A program made the position numbers and the translations under genes. Shown piece after piece: positions 27,134 through 35,182 of a stretch of 64,000 nt of DNA. The notes under the pieces were generated by a model. The model ran no database searches. It was not told the origin of the DNA and saw only the letters and a program-made list of their open reading frames with translations. Source of the DNA: G051132615 sp051132615 (GTDB taxonomy: Bacteria > Pseudomonadota > Gammaproteobacteria > Burkholderiales > Neisseriaceae); NCBI RefSeq assembly GCF_051132615.1, contig NZ_CP152375.1:2356001-2420000 (forward strand). The letters are read 5' to 3'. Position 1 is the stretch's first letter, and each line of letters starts with the position of its first letter.

Positions 27134-27316
27134 ATGAAGATGAGTAAAACCAAAAAAATTTCAAAAGATCAATTAGATAAAAATAAAGAAAAAAAGAAAA
27201 AAAACAAAGTAATCAAAAAAATAGTCAAACAATTGAATCAATATGATAGTGCAACACTAATCAAAATAAAAAAACATATGCAGTATAAGTCATCAAAAAT
27301 ACATAAATTAAAATAA
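27134..27316 (+). CDS. Lysine-rich 60-residue protein, unknown
   Basis: A small gene with a plausible Shine-Dalgarno (GGGAG, about 5 nt before the ATG). The product is very basic: 22 of 60 residues are lysine, with a dense run at about 16-32 and a more ordinary segment (QLNQYDSATLIKIKKHMQ) after it. I recognise no family. Binding to nucleic acid would fit the composition but is a guess. The A-rich coding strand could be a site of polymerase slippage. The gene stands alone between the acyltransferase and a zinc-ribbon gene. Confidence 0.5.
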   Translation: MKMSKTKKISKDQLDKNKEKKKKNKVIKKIVKQLNQYDSATLIKIKKHMQYKSSKIHKLK

Positions 27317-27484
27317 TAATCAATGGGCTAGAAAATAATTCTGAACCCTTTTAATTTCTTAAGTTTTTATTATTTTCTGATATCAAAATAAATGTTATAG
27401 TGTTATTTTTAGATGTTTTAATTACTTACATAATATAAATAACATCAACATTTTAGTGTTTTGATAGACATAAGGTTGAAAATA

Positions 27485-27973
27485 GTGGATATGATAAAAA
27501 ATTGCCCTGAGTGTTGTTCGCAAATTAGTCAGGCGGCTATGGTTTGTCCTGTATGTACTCAGCGAATTGTGGGCAAGTCTTGCCCAGACTGTTTGACTTT
27601 GAGCCCTCAAGAAGCAAAGGTTTGTCGTTTTTGCCAGCATAAATTTCGAGCGGTGAATCAAAAAATGAGTTTTAAACCTTTTCAGGTCAAAGCTGATTCT
27701 CTTGCAACTTTATTAATACGTTGGCGTTTTTTTCCTCAAAAAGCAGAGTTTAACGCGGATAAACTGATCATCACCAGTTATGGCTTGTTTGGTTTAACTT
27801 CTCATGATGAAGAAATTCCTTGGGAAAAGGTCGCTGGATTTACCCATCATTCAGGGTTGTTTTGGGACTATATCAGTATTGAAACAAGAGGGCAGTCAGC
27901 AGCAATTATAAACTGCCTCAATAAACAAAATGCTTCTCGTATTCGTAGTGTTTTACAAGCATTAGAGCGGTAG
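27485..27973 (+). CDS. Zinc-ribbon protein with PH-like C-terminal domain
   Basis: 162 residues from a GTG that has AAGG 9 nt upstream; an ATG two codons on is the alternative. Four CxxC knuckles in the first 55 residues (CPEC, CPVC, CPDC, CRFC) form two zinc ribbons of the double zinc-ribbon type. The C-terminal 90 residues (LIITSYGLFGLTSHDEEIPWEKVAGF onwards) read like a small PH-like beta domain of the kind found in bacterial membrane-associated proteins, but no membrane segment is present. Function unknown. It ends at a shared terminator. Confidence 0.65.
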   Translation: MDMIKNCPECCSQISQAAMVCPVCTQRIVGKSCPDCLTLSPQEAKVCRFCQHKFRAVNQKMSFKPFQVKADSLATLLIRWRFFPQKAEFNADKLIITSYGLFGLTSHDEEIPWEKVAGFTHHSGLFWDYISIETRGQSAAIINCLNKQNASRIRSVLQALER

Positions 27974-28021
27974 TTTAAAAATATATCGTGGTTTAGGATT
28001 TTAATTTGTATCTATTTTTAC

Positions 28022-28054
28022 AAAAAAGCAGGCTTTTTTAAGCTTGCTTTTTTT
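28022..28054. terminator. Bidirectional terminator
   Basis: Inverted repeat AAAAAAGCAGGCTT / AAGCTTGCTTTTTT with one G-T pair and a TTTT loop, between two convergent genes (zinc-ribbon gene and ferritin-like gene). Confidence 0.8.
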
Positions 28055-28097
28055 ATGATGATTCAAAAAAAGAGGATGACTTTATGATTACATAAAG

Positions 28098-28784
28098 TTA
28101 AGGGTTTTTTGCCATCGTTGTATTTTCAAGAGCATAGATAAATTGAGTAAATGCTTCAAAACCTTGGTCTATATCTTCTTTTAAGTTTTTTCTGGTTTGT
28201 TCATCAAAATGAATTGTATCAAACAATTTTTCCTCACTGCCCATTGTATGACCAGTTTCATGTGCAAGGTGTGTTTGTCCACAGAATTTTAAATCGATGG
28301 CTTCTTGTTGTTTTATTTCTAAAGCAATTGGTGCTAAAGCTTGAAACATCACATTTCCTGTTGCTTCCATGACTTCTATCATCACCAAACGTTGTTGTGC
28401 TGTAGTATGTGCAATAAGTCCAATTAAGGTATAGGTTAATTGCCTCACTGCAGCAGAATCGGGTGACCAAATTGAGACCAAATGGTCAGCAAGTGTGGAG
28501 GTTTGGTCTAATTTCAATGTTTCCAGATCATGTATAAACCATTGCCAGTGGTTCTCATCTTCAGCGGCATGTATGTTTACCGCTTGTTCAAATTCGTTTT
28601 TAGGTGCTGGAAATTTAAGTACGTATTTATTTAGGTCAGCAAAGCTCATAATAAAATGTGACATTGTTGGTAAAAAGCACAATTTATTTTTGGGTGATAT
28701 AGAGGGATTTTTTAATTGCTGAAAAAAGGATAAATGAGAAAATTGTTTCTTCTGATTATGGATATATTGCATAATTTCATTCAT
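28098..28784 (-). CDS. Heme-oxygenase-like iron-containing redox protein, unknown substrate
   Basis: 228 residues from the chosen ATG (MNEIMQYIHNQ), which has AGGAA about 10 nt upstream; an ATG 42 nt earlier lacks one. All-helical protein with carboxylate and histidine motifs spread along it: HAAEDENHWQWF (about 72-83), EVMEATGNVMF, and AHETGHTMGSEE. This pattern fits the heme-oxygenase-like diiron oxidase superfamily, whose members do oxygen-dependent chemistry on varied small molecules. I cannot assign a substrate. No partner genes are nearby. Confidence 0.6.
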   Translation of the reverse strand: MNEIMQYIHNQKKQFSHLSFFQQLKNPSISPKNKLCFLPTMSHFIMSFADLNKYVLKFPAPKNEFEQAVNIHAAEDENHWQWFIHDLETLKLDQTSTLADHLVSIWSPDSAAVRQLTYTLIGLIAHTTAQQRLVMIEVMEATGNVMFQALAPIALEIKQQEAIDLKFCGQTHLAHETGHTMGSEEKLFDTIHFDEQTRKNLKEDIDQGFEAFTQFIYALENTTMAKNP

Positions 28785-29131
28785 TTTTGTGTTCTTCCTT
28801 TTTGGTCTTAAGTTATTTATATACATTGTAAGAAAAACACTATTCTTAATGAAAATACCTATTTTTTGTTATATATTTTTAAATTTAATTGATATATATA
28901 TTTTATATATATAAATTCATATAAATAAATTTATTTGAAATAATAAAGTGTTAAAGAGGATATTAACCTTTTTTATGAGTGTTACCAGACGGATGCTGTT
29001 TCGTAAAGCAGAATAAAACCAAATTATTGCTGTTTTTGCAAAAATCTTCTGCATTTATTAACCTTTTTCTATCATAATATATTTAAGATAATACTGGTAC
29101 CAAATAAACGAAATTGATAAGGAGAAATACA
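28785..29131. other. AT-rich intergenic region
   Basis: About 350 bases of very AT-rich DNA between two divergent genes, including long TATA alternations near 28890-28930. It must hold the promoters of both flanking genes. I see no further gene, RNA or clear operator. Confidence 0.5.
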
Positions 29132-29935
29132 ATGGCTATTCCTGTATTTGGGTTAGGTACTTTTCGTCTAAAAGACGATGTCGTGACTTCATCAGTTAAA
29201 ACTGCGCTGGAATTAGGCTATCGAGCGATTGATACAGCACAAATTTATGATAACGAAGCGGCTATAGGTCAAGTAATCGCCAATAGTGGTGTCGCACGCA
29301 ACGATCTATACATCACAACTAAAATTTGGACAGAGAATTTAAGTAAAGACAAACTCATTCCAAGTTTAAAAGAGAGCTTAAAAAAGCTGCAAACAGATTA
29401 TGTTGACTTGACCTTAATCCATTGGCCATCACCTAATGATGCTGTTCCAGTTGAGGAGTATATGCAAGCATTATTGGAGGCAAAAAAACAAGGGCTTACA
29501 CGTGAAATTGGGGTGTCTAACTTTACGATTGCATTAATGGATAAAGCAATTGCTACAGTTGGTGCAGCAAATATTGCCACAAATCAAATTGAGTTATCTC
29601 CTTATTTGCAAAATCGCCAAGTGGTTGATTGGGCAAGGCAACACGGTATTCATATTACCTCTTACATGACTTTAGCTTATGGTAAAGCTTTAACAGATAA
29701 TGTGATTATGAGGATTGCGCAAAAACACCATGCAACGCCTGCACAAGTCATTTTGGCATGGGCAATGGGTGAGGGATATTCTGTTATTCCATCTTCAACC
29801 AAACGCGAAAATTTGGCAAGTAACTTACTTGCAGTTGATTTGCACCTAGATGAAGAAGATAAAAAAGCAATTGCTGCACTTGAATGTAATGATCGCCTTG
29901 TTAATCCAGAAGGATTGGCACCTGTTTGGGATTAA
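29132..29935 (+). CDS. dkgB: 2,5-diketo-D-gluconate reductase B-like aldo/keto reductase
   Basis: 267 residues from the ATG with AGGAG 8 nt upstream, the exact length of E. coli DkgB. It is an NADPH-dependent aldo/keto reductase; E. coli DkgB reduces 2,5-diketo-gluconate and methylglyoxal-type carbonyls. The catalytic Asp and Tyr lie in AIDTAQIYDNEAAIG (about 40-54) and the His in TLIHWPSP. Long stretches (TLIHWPSPND, QALLEAKKQGLTREIG, SYMTLAYGKAL) agree with the enterobacterial protein as I recall it, closer than expected for a betaproteobacterial core gene. A YafC-like LysR regulator is convergent, as in E. coli. Confidence 0.9.
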   Translation: MAIPVFGLGTFRLKDDVVTSSVKTALELGYRAIDTAQIYDNEAAIGQVIANSGVARNDLYITTKIWTENLSKDKLIPSLKESLKKLQTDYVDLTLIHWPSPNDAVPVEEYMQALLEAKKQGLTREIGVSNFTIALMDKAIATVGAANIATNQIELSPYLQNRQVVDWARQHGIHITSYMTLAYGKALTDNVIMRIAQKHHATPAQVILAWAMGEGYSVIPSSTKRENLASNLLAVDLHLDEEDKKAIAALECNDRLVNPEGLAPVWD

Positions 29936-29962
29936 TATCTTCAATCACACGGAAGCGTTAAG

Positions 29963-30859
29963 TTACCCGTGTGATTGCTTTGTATGTTCACTTAAAAAGT
30001 CAATAAATGCCCGAATCCTTGGGCTAACAACCTTATCGCTATAATAAACGGCACTAAAAGGCATTTGAACAGGCAAAATTTTGTCTGTTAGCAATTCAAT
30101 AAGTGTCCCTTGTTTAATTTCTTGATCCACCATATAGTCTGATAAGCAAGCAATACCATTGCCTCTTAGACAAAGCTGTTTTAACGTTTCACCACTATTA
30201 GATGAAAGTCCCACGTTAATTTCGTGCAGTTGACCATCGTGGCATGCTATTGGCCAAGTATTTAATGATACTGGTTCCGTAAAACCCAAACAGGTATGGT
30301 CTTTGAGATCCTCTACGGTTTCAGGTTGGCCATATTGCTTGACATAGTCGGGTGAGGCAACAATTTTGCGGTAACTGATGAATAGTGAACGCGCTCGTAA
30401 ACTTGAGTCAGTGAGTGTACCTGCTCGTATGGCAATATCTACTTTGCGTTCAATAAGATTAATAAACGTTTCGGAGGTAACTAATGATAAATTCATCTGT
30501 GGATAACGCTTTAGAAAGGATTGAACTAATGGGGTGAGAATATGCAAAATAACAGGTGTTGCTGCATCAATGCGTAACAGCCCTTTAGGCGTGTGTTGAG
30601 CTTGCATAAGTTCATTTTCAGCCGCAGCCATTTCCTGTAGAACAAATTGAACTCGGCGAAAATAAAGTTCGCCTTCTTCAGTTAAATTCAACTGGCGTGT
30701 TGTGCGATTAAGTAGACTGACGCCTAATTTTAGCTCCAGTTTCTTAATGGCGCGGCTTACGGCTGAATTGGCTTGCCCTAATTGTTCTGCTGCACGACTA
30801 AAACTACCACTTTCTACGACTGCTACAAAAATGGCGATTTCTTCTGATGTTGCTTTCAT
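29963..30859 (-). CDS. yafC: LysR-family regulator, YafC-like
   Basis: 298 residues: winged helix-turn-helix (about 1-60; SFSRAAEQLGQANSAVSRAIKKLE) and a substrate-binding effector domain. Very similar to E. coli YafC as I recall it, and placed as in E. coli, convergent with dkgB. It is divergent from the MFS exporter (about 105 nt between starts), which is the usual place for a LysR target. Its inducer is unknown. It likely controls the exporter and perhaps dkgB. Confidence 0.87.
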   Translation of the reverse strand: MKATSEEIAIFVAVVESGSFSRAAEQLGQANSAVSRAIKKLELKLGVSLLNRTTRQLNLTEEGELYFRRVQFVLQEMAAAENELMQAQHTPKGLLRIDAATPVILHILTPLVQSFLKRYPQMNLSLVTSETFINLIERKVDIAIRAGTLTDSSLRARSLFISYRKIVASPDYVKQYGQPETVEDLKDHTCLGFTEPVSLNTWPIACHDGQLHEINVGLSSNSGETLKQLCLRGNGIACLSDYMVDQEIKQGTLIELLTDKILPVQMPFSAVYYSDKVVSPRIRAFIDFLSEHTKQSHG

Positions 30860-30964
30860 TGTTGCTCCTAAAGCAAAAATATATTGAGATTTTGGCTATT
30901 TTTGTTATCGTACCACCTGTGCATAATATCTGTCATCTTATATGATGATTATGGAGTGTTGATT

Positions 30965-32161
30965 ATGCCTTTAGCGTTACTTGCTTTAACAATTAGTGCC
31001 TTTGCCATTGGCACAACGGAGTTTGTTATTGTTGGATTGGTACCCACCATTGCAGAACAATTATCGGTTTCTTTGCCCTCTGCTGGATTACTGGTTTCCA
31101 TTTATGCAATGGGGGTTGCTGTTGGTGCGCCAGTGCTGACTTCCCTGACAGTTAAATTTCCACGAAAACAACTTTTATTGGCACTGATGGTCTTGTTTAC
31201 CATAGGCAATCTTCTTGCATGGCAAGCCCCAAATTATACTATTTTAGTCATTGCTCGCTTATTAACAGGATTGGCACATGGGGTCTTTTTCTCAATTGGT
31301 TCAACGATAGCAACCAGTTTGGTTCCTAAAGATAAAGCCGCTTCGGCAATAGCGATTATGTTTGGTGGGTTGACTGTCGCTTTAGTCACAGGCGTGCCAT
31401 TAGGAACCTTCATTGGTCAATATTTTGGTTGGAGAGAAACGTTTCTTGCAGTTTCTTTATTGGGAGTTATCGCTTTAGTCAGCAGTTTTATTTTGTTACC
31501 AAATAATATTTCTGGACGCAACAATACTCATTTACGGGATATGTTAGAGGTTTTAACACATCCACGTTTACTGATGATTTATGCTATTACCGCTCTTGGT
31601 TATGGGGGCGTGTTTACCACCTTTACTTTTTTAGCCCCTATGATGCAAAATCAGGCAGGGTTTTCAGCAAATGCTGTTGGTTGGATTTTATTAGGGTATG
31701 GAGTGGCTGTTGCATTGGGTAATATTTGGGGCGGTAAATTAGCCGATAAACATGGTGCAGTTGCCGCATTGACATTTATTTTTGCTGCATTGGCTGTGTT
31801 GCTGTTTATCTTTCAGTTTACCGCTTCAATGCATTATCCAGCTTTAATAACTGTTCTGGTAATAGGCGTGTTTGCCTTTGGCAATGTGCCAGGTCTTCAA
31901 GTATATGTTGTACAAAAAGCGGAAATTTATACACCTAATGCGGTGGATATTGCATCGGGATTAAATATTGCTGCATTCAATATAGGTATTGCCCTAGGAT
32001 CAATTATTGGTGGGCAGACTGTTGAACATTATGGTTTGGCACAAACACCTTGGATTGGTGCCGTTATTGTGTTGTTTGCTTTGCTTTTAATTTATATGAG
32101 TGGACGTTTAGATAAACATACGAACAAGAAAGCATTTGCTCATGTTATAACAGATAATTAA
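30965..32161 (+). CDS. MFS drug/sugar efflux transporter
   Basis: 398 residues from the ATG with GGAG 9 nt upstream; a reading frame 81 nt longer is rejected for lack of a ribosome site. Twelve hydrophobic helices, inner membrane. The start MPLALLALTISAFAIGTTEF and the motif GKLADKHG place it in the DHA1-type YdhP/AraJ-like exporter group. It is divergent from the YafC-like regulator. Substrate unknown; arabinose, purine or drug efflux are known among relatives. A perfect 16-bp terminator follows. Confidence 0.85.
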   Translation: MPLALLALTISAFAIGTTEFVIVGLVPTIAEQLSVSLPSAGLLVSIYAMGVAVGAPVLTSLTVKFPRKQLLLALMVLFTIGNLLAWQAPNYTILVIARLLTGLAHGVFFSIGSTIATSLVPKDKAASAIAIMFGGLTVALVTGVPLGTFIGQYFGWRETFLAVSLLGVIALVSSFILLPNNISGRNNTHLRDMLEVLTHPRLLMIYAITALGYGGVFTTFTFLAPMMQNQAGFSANAVGWILLGYGVAVALGNIWGGKLADKHGAVAALTFIFAALAVLLFIFQFTASMHYPALITVLVIGVFAFGNVPGLQVYVVQKAEIYTPNAVDIASGLNIAAFNIGIALGSIIGGQTVEHYGLAQTPWIGAVIVLFALLLIYMSGRLDKHTNKKAFAHVITDN

Positions 32162-32170
32162 ATAAAGTAA

Positions 32171-32210
32171 ATAACAATAAACCAGCCTAAAATAGCTGGT
32201 TTATTGTTAT
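32171..32210. terminator. Rho-independent terminator after MFS gene
   Basis: Perfect 16-bp stem (ATAACAATAAACCAGC / GCTGGTTTATTGTTAT) with an 8-base loop. It separates the dkgB-yafC-MFS group from the toxin/immunity region. Confidence 0.8.
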
Positions 32211-32413
32211 TTGGAGTCAGAAACTAGCCACCATGGGTATCATAAAAAGTGTGAAGTATAGAATATTATTTTTATATATTAATTTTTTACTAAATTTTTT
32301 TAGAGTAAAATTTCTATTTATTTTTAAATTGTGTATTTTTTCTGATAATTGTTTTATTTTGTTTTTGTGGGCTATAATGCCGAAAACATATAGAAATACC
32401 AAGGCCCCCACAA

Positions 32414-33040
32414 ATGTTAAAAAAAATAGTTGTTCTGTGCTTAATAAGTTTATTAAGCTGTAATCAATTAGTTAACGCTTATGGTGTATATTACAGTCAA
32501 GTAAATCCGCCTGAATGGACGAAAATAGATACACCCAATGAACTTAGAGAGCTTATTGATCAGTGTTTTAACTTGATGGGTTATAAACATAGAGTTATTC
32601 GGGATCATGACTATAGTAATCATCCTTTGTATGAGCAAGTGAAAATTTGTAGTAGATATGGCGAACCTCTTGAGGAAAGGGAATGGTTTGATAAAAATAT
32701 TTTAGGCTACAACTTTACTAGGCAAAATATAAAAACAACGGCTAATGTGGATAAACAATTAGAAGAAATTTATAAGAAAATATATCTTTTAATAAGGAAT
32801 GCTGGTGCGCTTGAAGTTTTCTGGGCGGGGGCTCCATATGATTGGCCTCAAGAGTTCAGTAAAAAGACGGGTTTAATGGAATATTTAAATGAGCTGCTAA
32901 AGCAGAATGATTTTAAGTTTGATAGCGTCGATACCGAAAAAGCGCAGATTAAGTTTTTTGGTTCGGCAGAGAAAGCAAAGCAAGCTGAAAATGCTTTTTA
33001 TGAAGAAAAAATGCGCGAATATGGTATAGGAAAAAAATAG
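32414..33040 (+). CDS. Putative secreted immunity protein, copy 1 (orphan)
   Basis: 208 residues, no known family recognised. The N-terminus is a signal peptide with LLSC at residues 13-16, so it may be a lipoprotein; a possible signal peptidase I site (VNA-Y) also follows. It is a clear paralogue of the next gene: shared blocks include WxKIDT, DQCF, YKHR, ICSRY, LEEIYKK and FFGS. By position, directly before a toxin gene, and by its export, it is a candidate immunity protein. Only a 12-codon relic of a toxin start follows it, so its own toxin appears lost. Preceded by the motif AAGGCCCCCACAA, which recurs before copy 2. Confidence 0.7.
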   Translation: MLKKIVVLCLISLLSCNQLVNAYGVYYSQVNPPEWTKIDTPNELRELIDQCFNLMGYKHRVIRDHDYSNHPLYEQVKICSRYGEPLEEREWFDKNILGYNFTRQNIKTTANVDKQLEEIYKKIYLLIRNAGALEVFWAGAPYDWPQEFSKKTGLMEYLNELLKQNDFKFDSVDTEKAQIKFFGSAEKAKQAENAFYEEKMREYGIGKK

Positions 33041-33041
33041 C

Positions 33042-33077
33042 ATGGCTGATTATTTAAATGTATTAAGGCTCCCACAA
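33042..33077 (+). pseudogene. Relic of a toxin gene start between immunity copies
   Basis: Twelve codons (MADYLNVLRLPQ) that begin 1 nt after immunity copy 1 and run in frame into copy 2. They match the start of the complete toxin (MSNYLEETLIRR) at the same place relative to an immunity gene. The last bases form the upstream motif AAGGCTCCCACAA of copy 2. This looks like the scar of a toxin gene displaced when a second immunity-toxin module was joined. Confidence 0.55.
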
Positions 33078-33701
33078 ATGCTAAAAAAAATAACGATTCT
33101 ATGTTTAATAAGCTTATTAAATTCTAATCAGCTGGTTATTGCTCAGGGATTATATTCCCCTAGAAGACCCCCTCCTGCATGGGCGAAAATAGATACTTCT
33201 CAAATTGAAAAACTAGTTGATCAGTGCTTTTCTGTTCTGAATTATAAACATCGTATTCCTCGTATACATCCTGAACCTGATACACAAGAACATTGGTTAA
33301 AAGATCGTGTTGTTATTTGTAGTAGGTATAGTATGACTCCCAAAGTTAGAAAAATATATGATGAAAGTCATATTACTAATTCGTACTTTTTGGAACAAAA
33401 TATTCAAGTAACAAAGGAACAAGAAAAGCAATTAAATGAAATTTATAAAAAAATGTATCTTGCTATATGGAAAGCAGATTTAATTAATGTATTGTATCCT
33501 TCTCCACCTGATGATTTTAGAAAAGAGTTTAACGAACAAACAGGATTTGCCGATTATATAAATAGACTTGGACATGATAATTATAATAAGTTAACTATAG
33601 ATGAATTAAGACAAGGTTTCTTTGGTTCAAAAAATAAATTCGAAAAAATAAGAAATGAATTTTATGAAAATAAATACAAAGAATATAAACTGGAGAAATA
33701 G
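33078..33701 (+). CDS. Putative periplasmic immunity protein, copy 2
   Basis: 207 residues from the ATG at 33078, chosen because its product MLKKITILCLISLL aligns with the start of copy 1 and both have the same upstream motif; an ATG 36 nt earlier belongs to the toxin relic. Signal peptide with likely cleavage at VIA-Q. The cysteine that could be lipidated in copy 1 is missing here (LLNSN against LLSCN). The stop is directly followed by the ATG of the metallopeptidase toxin, so this is its likely cognate immunity protein. An exported immunity protein implies the toxin acts in the cell envelope. Confidence 0.7.
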   Translation: MLKKITILCLISLLNSNQLVIAQGLYSPRRPPPAWAKIDTSQIEKLVDQCFSVLNYKHRIPRIHPEPDTQEHWLKDRVVICSRYSMTPKVRKIYDESHITNSYFLEQNIQVTKEQEKQLNEIYKKMYLAIWKADLINVLYPSPPDDFRKEFNEQTGFADYINRLGHDNYNKLTIDELRQGFFGSKNKFEKIRNEFYENKYKEYKLEK

Positions 33702-35111
33702 ATGTCAAATTATTTAGAAGAGACGCTGATTAGAAGAACTAACCCAGACAATCAAAAATATAGATCAGAAGAACCATCTTTTGGAGGGTTGCAGGATATT
33801 CATGGAAAAAGAATAGATGATGATCCTTTTTTAACAAGCACTGTTAGACATTCGCGATTTGATGGGGATCCAAGAATTAGTACAAAAGAAGAAATAGAGC
33901 AAGCTGGGTTTAAAATAAGAGAAAATGAAATAGGGGTGTTGGGCATTAAAAATGGAAAAAATAAAGAAAAATTTAGAGAGTTAGAAAAGGAGTTTGAAAA
34001 GTCCGATAAAACAGAAAATCGTATCAATAAATTTGAAGAGGTAAAAAAAGAATATCTAACCACTTATTACAATGGTAATCAAATAGAAAGTGACAAAAAC
34101 GAGTTTTTGCCCTATGTAAACGAATTTAAAAATCTATTGTCGGAGCAACAAGAAAAACAATTGGCACAATTAGAAAAAATGGCAGAATCAATAGGTGTTG
34201 AGATTCGTCACTTTGGTGATAAGAAATTAACTTCTACTGATTATGAAACTATTCACTTACCAACAAAAGAACATTTTGTTTCTGTAAATGCTTATATGCA
34301 AGTATTAGCACATGAGTTAATACATGCGACAAAAGATAAATCGCCTCAATTTAATGATGAAACTATACCAGAGCCAAATAAATGGGGCGACACAAATTAT
34401 GTTGTTGATGAATGGAGAGCAGAGGTCGGTTCTGTTTTACTCATGGATAAGTTAGGTATTGATTACAACTTAGACTTAAACGCATATTATTTAAATAGTT
34501 GGTCATCTGAGTTAGAACAAAATATACCTATACGTAATCTAACAGTAGATGAACGTTGGGATAAGATAGAACAAGCTATAGATTCAGTTAATTTCTTATT
34601 AAAAAAATCTGGTTTAGAGCCAATGCTATATACAGATGAAGAAATAGACAAGCTACAAAAAATCAACGAAGCTTATCCAAGTTTGCCCCGTTCTTTATTT
34701 GAAAAAGAACAAATACTAAATAATCCTGATATCGATAATGAAGTAAAAAAAGTATACGATAAATTATATGAAGGATTAGCGCCAACTATTTCAGAAAAAG
34801 CGGGGGATAAATGGGTAACGCCTCTATTAACTGAAACCACATACGCAAGTATTGCTAGAGGTCTGACGGCGGATAAAATCAAGCATCTAGGAATTAATGA
34901 AGAAAACGATGTTATTTATACCATTGCAAAGAATTATTGGCCGTTCGCAACGGTTGATTCTACAAAAGTATCCAATGTGAACGTGGACGAACGTTTACAA
35001 GAGGCAAGCCAAATACATCATGATTTAACGCAAGAGTTCGAACAAAAACAGCTAGAAAGACAGTTACAATTAGCGCAACAACAAGAACGTGGTGGCCGTA
35101 GTTTTGGTTAA
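33702..35111 (+). CDS. Metallopeptidase toxin with XVIPCD-like C-terminus
   Basis: 469 residues, no signal peptide. The middle carries a zinc peptidase site, HELIH at 204-208, with a likely third ligand Glu241 in EWRAEVGS. The surroundings (VNAYMQVLAHELIHATKD; WRAEVGSVLLMDKLGID) resemble the zincin domain of ArdC-like and polyvalent proteins. Residues about 340-469 match the C-terminal domain of the toxin at 39233-40108, with the pattern LTADKIKHLGINEEN..IYTIAK and a Gln-rich end (QLQLAQQQER). This is how the XVIPCD of Xanthomonas-type T4SS effectors looks: GLxxIDxV, FAVQG-like block, Gln-rich tail. The role is inferred: an antibacterial effector delivered into neighbours. Confidence 0.72.
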   Translation: MSNYLEETLIRRTNPDNQKYRSEEPSFGGLQDIHGKRIDDDPFLTSTVRHSRFDGDPRISTKEEIEQAGFKIRENEIGVLGIKNGKNKEKFRELEKEFEKSDKTENRINKFEEVKKEYLTTYYNGNQIESDKNEFLPYVNEFKNLLSEQQEKQLAQLEKMAESIGVEIRHFGDKKLTSTDYETIHLPTKEHFVSVNAYMQVLAHELIHATKDKSPQFNDETIPEPNKWGDTNYVVDEWRAEVGSVLLMDKLGIDYNLDLNAYYLNSWSSELEQNIPIRNLTVDERWDKIEQAIDSVNFLLKKSGLEPMLYTDEEIDKLQKINEAYPSLPRSLFEKEQILNNPDIDNEVKKVYDKLYEGLAPTISEKAGDKWVTPLLTETTYASIARGLTADKIKHLGINEENDVIYTIAKNYWPFATVDSTKVSNVNVDERLQEASQIHHDLTQEFEQKQLERQLQLAQQQERGGRSFG

Positions 35112-35114
35112 AAT
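34740..35114 (+). repeat. Shared toxin 3' module, copy A
   Basis: The 3' end of the metallopeptidase toxin gene is similar to 39749-40111 at DNA level, with near-identical ends (for instance TACGATAAATTATATGAAGG, and the last 50 bases). It encodes the shared secretion-type domain and could act as a recombination arm for toxin exchange. Confidence 0.75.
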
Positions 35115-35182
35115 TTTAGGTATTACGTTTGCTGTTATTAAAAATGAATTAGGTATTAAATAAATAATATTTTCTTCTCGAT

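Noticed and set aside
32233..32463. A 76-residue hydrophobic reading frame overlapping immunity copy 1
   Set aside because: It overlaps the start of the immunity gene in another frame, lacks a ribosome site and looks like a by-product of AT-rich DNA.
33042..33077. True N-terminus of immunity copy 2
   Set aside because: Those 12 codons would precede the signal peptide; alignment with copy 1 and the shared upstream motif put the start at 33078.
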